A stretch of DNA of 64,000 nt. Origin: Sphingomonas ginsengisoli An et al. 2013 (GTDB lineage Bacteria; Pseudomonadota; Alphaproteobacteria; Sphingomonadales; Sphingomonadaceae). The number at the start of each line of letters is the position of its first letter. Positions within the stretch are counted from its first letter, which is position 1. The DNA lies in contig NZ_CP045434.1 of NCBI RefSeq assembly GCF_009363895.1, positions 2,312,501 to 2,376,500 of the forward strand. The letters are read 5' to 3'. The notes beneath the pieces are model-generated. The model had not been told where the DNA came from. It made no database searches and was given only the letters and a program-made list of their open reading frames with translations. Of this stretch, positions 43,303 to 51,595 are shown piece by piece. The position numbers and the translations under genes are program-made.

Positions 43303-43862
43303 GCGGCGAGATCTAGCGCGCGCCAGCCCGCGCCGGGCATCGGCTGATGCGAGGTTGCCAGCACCGCGCCGCCCTCGGCCCGGTGGCGCTCGATCAGCGC
43401 GGCGACCAACCCAATGCTGTCCGCATCGAGCCCGCTCAGTGGCTCGTCGAGCAGCCATAGCTGCGCCCCCGACGCCGCCACCCGCGCGAGCCGTGCTCGC
43501 CGTGCCTGCCCGGTCGACAGCAGCCGCACCGGCACGTCGGCAAGGCGCGAGAGATCGAGCGCCTTGAGCGCGCCGTCCAGCGCCGCCGCATCCTCGGTCC
43601 AGAAGCGCAGCGCCCGCCGCAGTGGCAATTCGCGGTCGAGCGCCAGCGCCTCGTCCGCCAGCGCCGCCGGCGCCGCTTCGATCGTCCCGCTGAGCGGCTT
43701 CAATAGCCCCGCCGCCAGCCTCAGCGCGCTCGACTTGCCGACCCCGTTGGGCCCGCGCAGCCACAGCCCGTCGCCGGCCCCCAGCTCGAACGACAGGTCC
43801 GAAAACAACAGCCGCCCGCCACGCCAGCAGGCGACCTCGGCGAACCGCAGCAAGTCGCTCAC
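43299..43862 (-). CDS. ccmA: Haem exporter ATP-binding protein A (cytochrome c maturation)
   Basis: 187 residues. ABC ATPase motifs: Walker A LRGPNGVGKSSALRL, signature LLSTGQARRARLARV, Walker B LWLLDEPLSGLD and switch His ATSHQ. It is short for an ABC ATPase, as CcmA is. I take the GTG at 43862, which overlaps the stop of the upstream zinc-protease gene (GTGA). Homology starts at FAEVACWRGGRLLF, so the longer open frame is not used. Confidence 0.93.
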   Translation of the reverse strand: MSDLLRFAEVACWRGGRLLFSDLSFELGAGDGLWLRGPNGVGKSSALRLAAGLLKPLSGTIEAAPAALADEALALDRELPLRRALRFWTEDAAALDGALKALDLSRLADVPVRLLSTGQARRARLARVAASGAQLWLLDEPLSGLDADSIGLVAALIERHRAEGGAVLATSHQPMPGAGWRALDLAA

Positions 43863-44257
43863 TCGGCCTCGTCTTCGAGCGCGTGCATGTCGTCGTCGGA
43901 AAAACCGAAATGATGCCCGACCTCGTGGATCAGGACATGGGTGACCAAAGTCTCGAGCTCCTCGCCCTCGGCCGCCCATTCGTCGAGCAGGGGGCGACGG
44001 AACAGCTGGATGCGGTCGGGCAGGCTGCCGCTGTCGGTCGAGCTGCGCTCGGTCAGCGGGCGGCCGGTGTAGAGCCCCGACAGGTCGAACGGGTCCTCGA
44101 TCCCCATCTCACGCAGCACGTCCTCGTCGGCGAATTCCTCGACCTGCAGGACGACGCCGTCGAGGTGGCTGGCGAACGGCTCAGGCAATCGCTCGAGCGC
44201 GGCGCGCGCCAGCGCCTCGATCTCGGCGGCGGAAGGGGACGGACCGAAGGCGCGCAT
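43859..44257 (-). CDS. Small zinc metallopeptidase-like protein
   Basis: 132 residues. The zinc motif HEVGHHFGFSDDDM is near the C-terminus, and FDLSGLYTGRPLTER with PDRIQLFRRPLLDEW is the typical middle of this bacterial family (minimal zincin-like peptidases of unknown substrate). All HExxH residues are present. It is upstream of and overlaps ccmA, so the three genes form one transcript. Confidence 0.87.
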   Translation of the reverse strand: MRAFGPSPSAAEIEALARAALERLPEPFASHLDGVVLQVEEFADEDVLREMGIEDPFDLSGLYTGRPLTERSSTDSGSLPDRIQLFRRPLLDEWAAEGEELETLVTHVLIHEVGHHFGFSDDDMHALEDEAE

Positions 44258-44361
44258 TGATCAAGCGCCTAGCCGAGCGCGGCGGCAACGGCCAGCGGGT
44301 GGCTTGTCGCTGGCGCCCCGCTTCCCTAGAGAGCGCTGCTTCCAGGCACCTCAATCAGTGC

Positions 44362-44452
44362 GGAGCGGTGGCCGAGTGGTCGAAGGCGCTCGCCTGGAAA
44401 GTGAGTATACGGCAAAACCGTATCGAGGGTTCGAATCCCTCCCGCTCCGCCA
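44362..44452 (+). tRNA. tRNA-Ser (anticodon GGA)
   Basis: Acceptor GGAGCGG pairs with CCGCTCC. The D arm is GCCGAGTGGTCGAAGGC. Anticodon stem CTCGC/GTGAG encloses the loop CTGGAAA, with anticodon GGA. A long variable arm (TATACGGCAAAACCGTATC) is typical of serine tRNA. The T arm has GGTTCGAATCC. CCA is encoded. Confidence 0.97.
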
Positions 44453-44477
44453 CCTGGCTGGACTAAGCCCGCAAAAA

Positions 44478-44509
44478 GGGCCCGGCGCTTTCACGCCGAG
44501 CCCTCTTTT
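44478..44509. terminator. Bidirectional Rho-independent terminator
   Basis: GGGCCCGGCG (44478-44487) pairs with CGCCGAGCCC (44494-44503) with one mismatch. It is flanked by five A on the left and TCTTTT on the right, so it can serve both tRNA-Ser and the convergent CsbD gene. Confidence 0.85.
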
Positions 44510-44523
44510 CCGACAATCCGCGA

Positions 44524-44778
44524 TTAGCGGTTGTCGTTGTCGCTCACGTCCTTGTTGTCGTCGTCGCTGCCGACGATCTCGCGGGCCTTGTCCTTGATGC
44601 TGCCCCAAGCGTTCTGGAGCTTGCCTTCGCCCTGGTCGGCCTTGCCTTCGGCTTCGAGCTTCTTGTCGCCGAACAGCGCGCCGGCGCCTTCCTTGAGCTT
44701 GCCGCCGGCCTGCTTGAGGCTGCCTTCGGTGCGGTCGCTGTCGATGCCCAGCTTGTTGTCGTCCTTGTCGATGCTCAT
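44524..44778 (-). CDS. CsbD family stress-response protein
   Basis: 84 residues, very hydrophilic and helical, with repeated GxxKQAGGKLKEGAG-type segments: DRTEGSLKQAGGKLKEGAG and ADQGEGKLQNAWGSIKDKAR. This is the CsbD-like pattern (YjbJ family), commonly induced by general stress. The function is unknown. The Lys/Glu balance and short helices suggest a partly disordered soluble protein. Confidence 0.9.
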   Translation of the reverse strand: MSIDKDDNKLGIDSDRTEGSLKQAGGKLKEGAGALFGDKKLEAEGKADQGEGKLQNAWGSIKDKAREIVGSDDDNKDVSDNDNR

Positions 44779-44848
44779 GATCGTCTCTCCAATGGTCGCT
44801 CGGACCTAGAAAACGGTCCGGCGCCGGCGAGGTTTCATGACATCGTGC

Positions 44849-45340
44849 CTAGTAGCGGCACTGGGCAGGATCGACCGGCTGGATCGAGTTGATCCGGTTG
44901 TGCGCCGAGCGGATCACCAGGCACTCGCGGCTGCCGCGGCGCCAATATTCCTTGACCCATTCTCCGCCCAGCTTGCGGTTGCTCACTTCGACGAAGCCGC
45001 GATTGTTGAGACGGCTCAGCGCCTCGGCGGTGTTGCGGCCCTGGAGCCGGCTCCAGCCGTTGTCGTACCAGCCGTAGAGCGGCGCGCCCCCGCCCTGACC
45101 GAAGCGCGCCTGCGCGCCGGCCTGATAGCCTTGCAGATAGGCGCGCGCATTGCCCAGGCGCGGGCCGCCGGAAAGGCCGTCCTGATAGCCGCGCTGGTAG
45201 AGATTGTTGGCGCCGCGTCCCGCTGACCAATCCTGCGCGACCATGGACACCAGGAAGCCGGCTGGTTGCGCGGCAGCGGAAACCGGCAACGCGGCCAGCG
45301 TAAGGGCGAGGCCGGCGGCCATTCGAGGCAAGGTGGTCAT
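44849..45340 (-). CDS. Secreted hypothetical protein
   Basis: 163 residues from the ATG at 45340, where a signal peptide begins (MTTLPRMAAGLALTLAALPV, ending SAAAQ). The mature part has a repeated YxxGYQxG motif (NLYQRGYQDGLSGG and YLQGYQAGAQ). A C-terminal segment (EVSNRKLGGEWVKEYWRRG) contains one of two Cys of a likely disulfide (ECLVIRS, AQCRY). I do not recognise the family. It is divergent from the polysaccharide cluster across a 238-bp gap in which I see no clear motif. Confidence 0.7.
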   Translation of the reverse strand: MTTLPRMAAGLALTLAALPVSAAAQPAGFLVSMVAQDWSAGRGANNLYQRGYQDGLSGGPRLGNARAYLQGYQAGAQARFGQGGGAPLYGWYDNGWSRLQGRNTAEALSRLNNRGFVEVSNRKLGGEWVKEYWRRGSRECLVIRSAHNRINSIQPVDPAQCRY

Positions 45341-45578
45341 GTCTGCTTCTCCCGATGAGGTTGACGCATCACGCGGCCGCCGGGCGGCCAGCAACGACCA
45401 GCCGGACATCAAGCGGGTGGGCGCGTCGATGATGCCGCCAACCGCCGCCGAGTCCCGTGGCAATCTTGTTTCGCTAGAGTATCAACTTCACGGCGATGGG
45501 AAAAGGCGTTTGGCGGCAGGCGCACGCTTGGCCATAGCCGGCGCTGCGGGCTAGGGTCGCCCGCACGATGAGGCCTTG

Positions 45579-46775
45579 GTGACCAGCAGCGAACGACAGC
45601 CGCGGCGGATCGGCTTCCTCTTCAATCACGACCAGATCCACCAGATCGGGCACAGCCTGCCGATCGCGCTGGCGCTCGCGCGGCGGCGGTTGCCCGGGGT
45701 CGAGGTCGTGCTGATCACCACCTCCGATCGCCTTGCCGCCGAAGTCGAGCGGTTGATCGCCGGCCAGGGTGAGCGGCCGCCGCTGACGATGGTCGCCTTG
45801 CGGCCACGACGGCGGTCGAGCCGGCTGGCGAGCGCGCTGCTCGAGCGGTGGCTGCCGATCGCCAAGCTCGCCGTCCTCCGCGACAATCTCGCCTTCTTCC
45901 GCACGCTCGACGCGCTGGTGGTCGCCGAGAAGAGCTCGACCCTCTTGAAGACCCGCTACGGCCTCACCGGCCTGACGCTGATCCACACCCGCCACGGCGC
46001 GGGCGACCGCGCGATCGGGTTCAATGCCGCCAGCCGCGCCTTCGACCTGGTGCTCGTCTCGGGTCCCAAGATCGCGCGCCGGCTGAGCGCGGAGGCGGGA
46101 GTGCCCGCCGAGCAGCTTGCCCTGGTCGGCTATCCCAAGCTCGACCTCCTTCCCGCGACGCCGCCGCGCCTGCCGCTGCAGGCCAACGGCGGCCCGACGG
46201 TGCTCTACAACCCGCACGTCTCGCCGCATCTGTCGTCCTGGTATGAAGATGGCGCCAAGCTACTCGCCTGGTTCGCGGCCAATCCGGCCTACAACCTCAT
46301 CTTCGCGCCCCATGTGATGCTGTTCGAGCGGCCGCTGACGGTGACCATCGACCGGCTGACCGCGCGCCGTCCGGGCAAGATTGCCAAGGCGGTCATTGAG
46401 GCCCCGAACATTCTCGTCGACCGCGGCTCGCCGGCCTCGACCGACCTCACCTACACCCAGGCCGCCGACCTCTATCTCGGTGATGTCAGCAGCCAACTCT
46501 ACGAATTCCTCGCCACGCCGCGGCCGTGCATCTTTCTCAACACGCACGGCGTCGCCTGGCGCGACGACCCGAATTACGCCTTCTGGCAGGCGGGCGAGGT
46601 GATCGACGAAGTCGACGCGCTGCCCGGTGCGCTCGAACGGGCGTGGCGCGACCATCCGCGTTACCTGCCCGCCCAGCAGGCGCTGTTCGCGGCCAGCATC
46701 GACCGCACCGAGCGGCCGGCGTCCGAGCGCGCCGCCGACGCCATCCTCCACAAGCTCGGCCTCGTTCCCGCCTGA
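45579..46775 (+). CDS. Glycosyl/glycerophosphotransferase-like protein (GT-B fold, TagF-like C-terminus)
   Basis: 398 residues. An N-terminal Rossmann half opens GFLFNHDQIHQIGHSLPIAL, with a ligand strand ALVVAEKSSTLLKTRYGL. The C-terminal half has VLYNPHVSPHLSSWYEDG and YTQAADLYLGDVSSQLYEF. The latter resembles the donor-binding motif of CDP-glycerol glycerophosphotransferases. It probably transfers a phosphopolyol or sugar to a cell-surface polymer (inference). The GTG at 45579 follows GAGG by 5 nt; a TTG at 45576 is possible. It heads a small surface-polysaccharide cluster. Confidence 0.65.
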   Translation: MTSSERQPRRIGFLFNHDQIHQIGHSLPIALALARRRLPGVEVVLITTSDRLAAEVERLIAGQGERPPLTMVALRPRRRSSRLASALLERWLPIAKLAVLRDNLAFFRTLDALVVAEKSSTLLKTRYGLTGLTLIHTRHGAGDRAIGFNAASRAFDLVLVSGPKIARRLSAEAGVPAEQLALVGYPKLDLLPATPPRLPLQANGGPTVLYNPHVSPHLSSWYEDGAKLLAWFAANPAYNLIFAPHVMLFERPLTVTIDRLTARRPGKIAKAVIEAPNILVDRGSPASTDLTYTQAADLYLGDVSSQLYEFLATPRPCIFLNTHGVAWRDDPNYAFWQAGEVIDEVDALPGALERAWRDHPRYLPAQQALFAASIDRTERPASERAADAILHKLGLVPA

Positions 46776-46862
46776 CGCGCCGCTTTGCGCGCCCGCCCGC
46801 CGCCGCTATGGCGTCGCTGGGGGCCGCACTGCCCGGCTACCCGCAGGGACCCGACCGACCGC

Positions 46863-48215
46863 TTGGAAACGCCCGTCACAACTCCCGCGCAAGGCGGCGC
46901 GCTGCGCCGGATTTTCGCCAATCTCGGGCTGCTCGCGGGGGGCAAGATCGGCGCCGGTCTGCTCAGCCTCTGCTACGTGGTGATCGTCACCCATGCGTTG
47001 GGCGCGACCAGCTACGGCATCCTCATCCTGCTCCACGGCTACACCACCTTCATCGGCAGCCTGATCGCTTTCTCAGGGTTCCACGGGGTCGTCCGCTACG
47101 GCAATTTTGCGCTCCAGCAGGGCGAGCATGGCCGGCTGATGCGGTTGATCCGCTTCATGGCGCTGGTCGAAATCGGCTGCGGAGCGATCGCGGTGCTGGT
47201 GGCGATGGCGCTGGTTCCGTGGATCGGCCCGCGGCTCGGCTGGTCGCCCGACGCGATGCGCTTCGCCATCCCCTACGCCTTCGCCATCGTCGCCACTGTT
47301 CGCGCGACCCCCTACGGCATCCTCCAGATTGCTGAGCGGTTCGACCTGCTGGGCTTCCACCAGCTGGTCAATCCGCTGGTCCGGCTCGGCGGCTGCCTGC
47401 TGACCCTCGCGCTCGGCGGCGGGCTCGTCACTTTCCTCACCATCTGGCTGCTTGCCTCGCTCGCGGAAGGGCTGAGCATGTGGGTGATGGGGCTGTGGGT
47501 GCTGCGGCGGATGCGGCTGTCGCACGGGCTGGTCGGCTCGGTGCGCGGCACGGTCGCCGAGAACGAAGGGCTGCTGCCGTTCATCGTCACCACCAACGTC
47601 GACATCACATTGAGCGAAATGGGCCCCAAGCTCGCCCCGCTGACCGTCGGCTGGATGCTCGGGCCGGCCGCGGCGGGCATTTTCAGCCTCGCCCAGCGCG
47701 CCAGCATCGTTCTCCAGCAGCCCGCCCAGATGCTCGCCAACTCGAGCTATGCGGTGGTCGCCAAGCTGATCGCCCAGCAGGATTTCAAGGGTTTCCGCCA
47801 GGCGGTGTGGCATTCGGCGGCGGTCGCCACGGCGATCGGGGTGCCGATGTGCCTGATCCTCGGCATCTTCGCCGACCGCATCATGCACTTCATCGGCGGG
47901 CATACCTTTACCGGCAGCGGGACCGCGTGGATCCTGTCGCTGACCGCCGCCGCGCGGCTGCTGACGCTGGGCACCGCGCCGGTCTCGCCGGGTCTGATCG
48001 CGCTCGGCCTTCCGAACAAGTCGATCAACGCCAAGCTGGTCGGTAACCTGTTGTTATACCCCGCTTTACCGCCCTTGCTGTGGTGGCTCGGGCTCAACGG
48101 GGCGGGGTGGCATGCGTTGTTGCAGAGCGCGGTGATCGCGGCGAGCCTGCTGTTCTCGTTCCGGGCGGCGGTGCGGCGCTACAAGCGGGGAGAGCTCAGC
48201 GTCGCGGCGGTTTGA
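46863..48215 (+). CDS. Polysaccharide flippase (MOP superfamily, Wzx-like)
   Basis: About 450 residues with 12-14 hydrophobic segments. It begins IFANLGLLAGGKIGAGLLSL and has ALGATSYGILILLHGYTTF, typical of Wzx/RfbX exporters. TVGWMLGPAAAGIFSLAQRA is the second-half repeat. It moves lipid-linked sugar units across the inner membrane. The start is unclear: I take the TTG at 46863, near where homology begins, though a TTG at 46785 opens the same frame. Its 3' end overlaps the convergent glycosyltransferase by 37 bp. Confidence 0.85.
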   Translation: METPVTTPAQGGALRRIFANLGLLAGGKIGAGLLSLCYVVIVTHALGATSYGILILLHGYTTFIGSLIAFSGFHGVVRYGNFALQQGEHGRLMRLIRFMALVEIGCGAIAVLVAMALVPWIGPRLGWSPDAMRFAIPYAFAIVATVRATPYGILQIAERFDLLGFHQLVNPLVRLGGCLLTLALGGGLVTFLTIWLLASLAEGLSMWVMGLWVLRRMRLSHGLVGSVRGTVAENEGLLPFIVTTNVDITLSEMGPKLAPLTVGWMLGPAAAGIFSLAQRASIVLQQPAQMLANSSYAVVAKLIAQQDFKGFRQAVWHSAAVATAIGVPMCLILGIFADRIMHFIGGHTFTGSGTAWILSLTAAARLLTLGTAPVSPGLIALGLPNKSINAKLVGNLLLYPALPPLLWWLGLNGAGWHALLQSAVIAASLLFSFRAAVRRYKRGELSVAAV

Positions 48216-49285
48216 ACGCGGGCGAGGATTTCGGCGGCGGTTGCGTCGAACTTCTGTTGGCTGAAGCGGGTCAAGACTGTCTCCCGCGCGGCCGCGCCCA
48301 TCACCGCCAAGTCGTTCGGATTGCTCAGCAATCTCCGCAGCCCAGCCGCCAGCGAAGCGACGTCCCCGGGGTCCGCCAGCCAGCCGCTGACGCCTTCTTC
48401 GATGCTGAATGGCATCTCGCCGGTGCGGGTGCCGAGGACGGGGAGGGCGGCCTGCATCGCCTCGTGGGCGGCGATGCAGAAGCCCTCGCGGCGGGAGGGT
48501 TGGAGGTAGGCGTGGAGCCCCGCGAGAAAGTCGCGGCTGTCGCCGACATAGCCGCAAAATGCGACATTTGGCGGATTCAATTCCGCCATTTGCGCACGCA
48601 AGACGGCTTCCTCGGACCCCTCGCCGGCGATCCGCACCCAAAACGGCACCGGGGCGACGAATCCGTCGGCGGCGAGCCGGGCCAGCGCGGCCAGCAACAG
48701 GTCGTAGCCTTTGTTGGGATGGAGGCGGCCGAGGCTGCCGAGTTCGAGCGTCTCGCCGGGCGACCACGGGCGGGCCAAAGGAGCCGTGGGGTCGGCGGCG
48801 AAGATCGGCCAGGTGATCACGCGTTCGGGGGCGAGGCCCAGCCGTTGCTCGGTCAGTCGAGCTACCGCGGCCGAGTCGGCGACCCACAGGATGGCGGCGT
48901 TGCGGCGGGCGCGGAGAAGCCAGCGGTTGGAGGGTTTTAAAAAGGCGTTGTGCTGCCAGCTTACCACCGGCACGCCGGCGCGCTGCCCAGCCCACTGGCC
49001 GAGCAGGGTCGCGCGGGTGAGCGAAGTCCAGAGGAGGTCGGGGCGGTGCGCGGCGATCTGCTGGCCGAGCCATTTGAGTGCCGCGCCATGATCCTTTTCG
49101 CCGCCCTCGCGGACGATCGTGCGGACCCCGGCGCGCTCGAGGGCCGGGAGCGCCTTGCCGTTGCGGCGGGTGAGCGCGAGCACGGTGACGGCCGCGCCTG
49201 CTTTCTCCAGCGCGGCGACGATCGCGGGGACGGGCAGCGCGGCGCCGCCACCCTCGACCGAATTGATGACGTAGAGGATGTTCAC
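48179..49285 (-). CDS. Family 4 glycosyltransferase
   Basis: 368 residues, GT-B fold. The N-terminus MNILYVINSVEGGGAALPVP is the acceptor-side glycine loop. The C-terminal half has GSLGRLHPNKGYDLLLAAL and PSRREGFCIAAHEAM, the intact E-x7-E donor motif, followed by ALPVLGTRTGEMPF. It adds a sugar from a nucleotide donor to a lipid- or polymer-linked acceptor. Its start overlaps the stop of the upstream reductase gene by 4 bp. Confidence 0.9.
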   Translation of the reverse strand: MNILYVINSVEGGGAALPVPAIVAALEKAGAAVTVLALTRRNGKALPALERAGVRTIVREGGEKDHGAALKWLGQQIAAHRPDLLWTSLTRATLLGQWAGQRAGVPVVSWQHNAFLKPSNRWLLRARRNAAILWVADSAAVARLTEQRLGLAPERVITWPIFAADPTAPLARPWSPGETLELGSLGRLHPNKGYDLLLAALARLAADGFVAPVPFWVRIAGEGSEEAVLRAQMAELNPPNVAFCGYVGDSRDFLAGLHAYLQPSRREGFCIAAHEAMQAALPVLGTRTGEMPFSIEEGVSGWLADPGDVASLAAGLRRLLSNPNDLAVMGAAARETVLTRFSQQKFDATAAEILARVQTAATLSSPRL

Positions 49286-50286
49286 CGCTTGGGCAGGACC
49301 TCGGCGGGAGCGAGGCCGGGCGAACCCTGCCCGGCGGCCTCGGCGGCGCGGATTAAGGCGGTCACTCGCACGGCGATCGGGGCGGTGGCGCCGAGTCGCT
49401 GGGCGAGCGCGATCACCGCGCCCTGAAGCTCACCGACCTCGGTCGGGCGGCGGCGCTCGAGATCGTCCCACATCGACGAACGGGCGCGGCGGTCGACCCG
49501 CACCGAGGATTTGGCGAGCAGCCGGAACAAGGGAGTCGGCAGGCGCAGTACCGCGGGGAAGCGCTTCAGCGGGAATTTGCCGATGCCGACGGGGTCGATG
49601 CCGGCCTGGGCAAGGAGGGCGAGCGCCTCGGCCTGCTGCGCCGCCATCACCCGCCGCCACGGCCGGCTCTGGAGCTGCTCGAAGACGGTGAGGCCGGACA
49701 GCGCATTGAGCGCATTGTTGAGGTTGATCACCAGCTTGCCCCACTGGACCGGGCCGATGTCGGGCACCGCGCGGACGCCGAGGTGGGGGACCGTCAGCGC
49801 GGCGAGCGCGGCAGGGTCGCGGTCCTCGATGACGAGGCTGCCCGAGGTGCCGCGGTGGAAGTGGCCGTCGCCGAGGTTGCCGACGTTGAAGGGGACCATC
49901 CCGGCGAGGACGGTGCGGCCGCGCAAGGCGGCGCGGAGGATGTCGGCGTTGGCGATGCCGTTCTGGAGGCTGATCACCGTGGCGTGCGGCGGCGCGTGGG
50001 CAGCGATCAGCGCGGCCATCTCGGCGGTGGCGCCGCTCTTCACCGTGACGAGGATGAGGTCCGCGTCGGCCAGCACCACGGGATCGGTGGCGAAGGGCAC
50101 CACGCCGGGCCCGAGACCGAGGTCGAGCCCGTCGAGGTCGGTGAGGTGGAGACCATGCTCGGCGAGGGCGTCGCCGATTCGTTCGCGGCCGAGCAGGGTC
50201 ACCCGGCGGCCGGCGGCGGCGAGCAGCCCGCCGAGGTAGCAGCCGATGTTGCCGGCGCCGGCGATCACGATCCGTGGGTCGGTCAT
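49282..50286 (-). CDS. Ketopantoate reductase family protein (PanE/ApbA)
   Basis: 334 residues. The NADP-binding loop is IVIAGAGNIGCYLGGLLAAAG. VTVKSGAT and ISLQNGIAN are characteristic, and VQWGKLVINLNNALNAL carries the catalytic-region Lys and Asn pair of 2-dehydropantoate 2-reductases. It would make pantoate for coenzyme A, although the family includes other reductases. I placed the start at the ATG at 50286; the open frame extends about 440 bp further but crosses the trp leader. It lies next to a glycosyltransferase by overlap only. Confidence 0.8.
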   Translation of the reverse strand: MTDPRIVIAGAGNIGCYLGGLLAAAGRRVTLLGRERIGDALAEHGLHLTDLDGLDLGLGPGVVPFATDPVVLADADLILVTVKSGATAEMAALIAAHAPPHATVISLQNGIANADILRAALRGRTVLAGMVPFNVGNLGDGHFHRGTSGSLVIEDRDPAALAALTVPHLGVRAVPDIGPVQWGKLVINLNNALNALSGLTVFEQLQSRPWRRVMAAQQAEALALLAQAGIDPVGIGKFPLKRFPAVLRLPTPLFRLLAKSSVRVDRRARSSMWDDLERRRPTEVGELQGAVIALAQRLGATAPIAVRVTALIRAAEAAGQGSPGLAPAEVLPKR

Positions 50287-50349
50287 GCGCGGCACCATGG
50301 CCGTTCGGCCAGCGTTGACAAGCCGCGTCGAAGCAGGGAGGTAGGCGCC

Positions 50350-50442
50350 ATGGCTTCCGCCTTCGCCCTCACCGCTTCCGCGACCGCTTCCTGGCGGTGG
50401 TGGCGTGTGCCTGTGGCGGCGGCGCGATGGCGCTGGCGGTAA
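50350..50442 (+). CDS. trpL: trp leader peptide
   Basis: A 30-codon frame preceded by GGGAGG 8 nt before the ATG. Trp is encoded at positions 15, 17, 18, 27 and 29 (ASWRWWRVP and ARWRWR), five of 30 residues. This is the hallmark of a tryptophan attenuator. An intrinsic terminator follows 42 bp later, then trpD. A TTGACA hexamer lies at 50315-50320, but no convincing -10 was found. Confidence 0.92.
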   Translation: MASAFALTASATASWRWWRVPVAAARWRWR

Positions 50443-50484
50443 GCGGACTTTCCTTCCCGACTTCACCGACCAGAGTTTGTCCGA

Positions 50485-50510
50485 CCCGCCGCTCCCCGGC
50501 GGGTTTTTTT
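50485..50510 (+). terminator. trp attenuator terminator
   Basis: CCCGCCG (50485-50491) and CGGCGGG (50497-50503) form a perfect stem with a 5-nt loop and seven T. The 5' arm can instead pair with GCGGCGG in the leader coding region (about 50416-50424), which a ribosome stalled at the first Trp cluster would leave free. This gives the usual alternative antiterminator (inferred by eye). Confidence 0.88.
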
Positions 50511-50533
50511 GTGCTCCACGAAAGCGTTTCTCC

Positions 50534-51595
50534 ATGTCGACCAGCGCCACCTCGCTCCAGCCGCACCTGCCGCCCGACCAAGGGCCGGTGCCCAACCCGA
50601 TGCCGCGCCTGCTCGACGGGCAGGACCTGAGCGCCGACCAGAGCCGCCATTTGTTCGAGCGGCTGGTGCTCGGCCGGCTGGAGCCGGGCGAGATCGCCGG
50701 GCTGCTGGTCGCGCTCCGGGTCAAGGGCGAGACCGAGGAGGAGATGATCGGCGCAGCGCAGGCGCTGGCCGCCGCCGCGGTCGATTTCCCGCGCCCCGAC
50801 TATCTGTTCGCCGATTGCTGCGGGACCGGGGGTGACGGCTCGGGCTCGATCAACATCTCGACCGCGGCGGCGTTCGTCGCGGCGGCGTGCGGGCTGCCGG
50901 TCGCCAAGCATGGCAACCGCTCGGCGAGCAGCCGCTGCGGCTCGGCGGATGTGCTGGAAGCGCTCGGCGCGACGCTTGAGATGGCGCCGACCGCCGCGCG
51001 GCGCTGCCTCGACGAGACCGGCTTCTGCTTCCTGTTCGCGCCCTCTTATCATGTCGGGATGAAGCATGCGGCGCCGATCCGCCGGCAGTTGCAGGTGCGC
51101 ACGGTGATGAATTTGCTCGGGCCGTGCGTGAACCCGGCGCGGCCGCCGGTGCAATTGCTCGGGGTCGCCGATCCCAAGCTGCTGCGGCGGGTGGCGCTGG
51201 TGCTCGGCGCGATGGGGGTCGAGCAGGCGCTGGTGGTGCATGGCGGCGGGCTCGACGAGGTGGCGCTCCACGCCGAGACGCAGGCGATCCGGTTGCACGG
51301 CGGCGTGCTGACCGAAGTGACGCTGACGCCGGAGCAGGCGGGGCTCGACCGCGCGCCGCTGGCCGGGGTCGAGGGTGGCGATGCTGAGGAGAATGGCGCG
51401 CGGTTGCTGGCGCTGCTCGACGGGCAGAGCGCGGCGGCCGATGCGGCGGTGGTGGCGCTGAACGCGGGCGCGCTGCTGATGACCGCCGACGTCGCCGGCG
51501 ACCTGCGCGAGGGGACCGACATGGCGCGCGAGGCGCTGGCGAGCGGGCGTCCGGGGCAGATCTTGCGCGCCTATGTCGAGGCGAGCCGTGACTGA
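50534..51595 (+). CDS. trpD: Anthranilate phosphoribosyltransferase
   Basis: 353 residues. The PRPP-binding motif CCGTGGDGSGSINIST and KHGNRSASSRCGSADVLEA are diagnostic, as is NLLGPCVNPARPPVQLLGV. It transfers phosphoribose to anthranilate. It is the first structural gene after the attenuator. trpE and trpG are not in the window, so anthranilate synthase is encoded elsewhere. Confidence 0.97.
   Translation: MSTSATSLQPHLPPDQGPVPNPMPRLLDGQDLSADQSRHLFERLVLGRLEPGEIAGLLVALRVKGETEEEMIGAAQALAAAAVDFPRPDYLFADCCGTGGDGSGSINISTAAAFVAAACGLPVAKHGNRSASSRCGSADVLEALGATLEMAPTAARRCLDETGFCFLFAPSYHVGMKHAAPIRRQLQVRTVMNLLGPCVNPARPPVQLLGVADPKLLRRVALVLGAMGVEQALVVHGGGLDEVALHAETQAIRLHGGVLTEVTLTPEQAGLDRAPLAGVEGGDAEENGARLLALLDGQSAAADAAVVALNAGALLMTADVAGDLREGTDMAREALASGRPGQILRAYVEASRD

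Noticed and set aside
50287..50724. N-terminal extension of the ketopantoate reductase frame
   Set aside because: It would cross the trp leader and terminator; the dinucleotide-binding motif begins right after the ATG at 50286.
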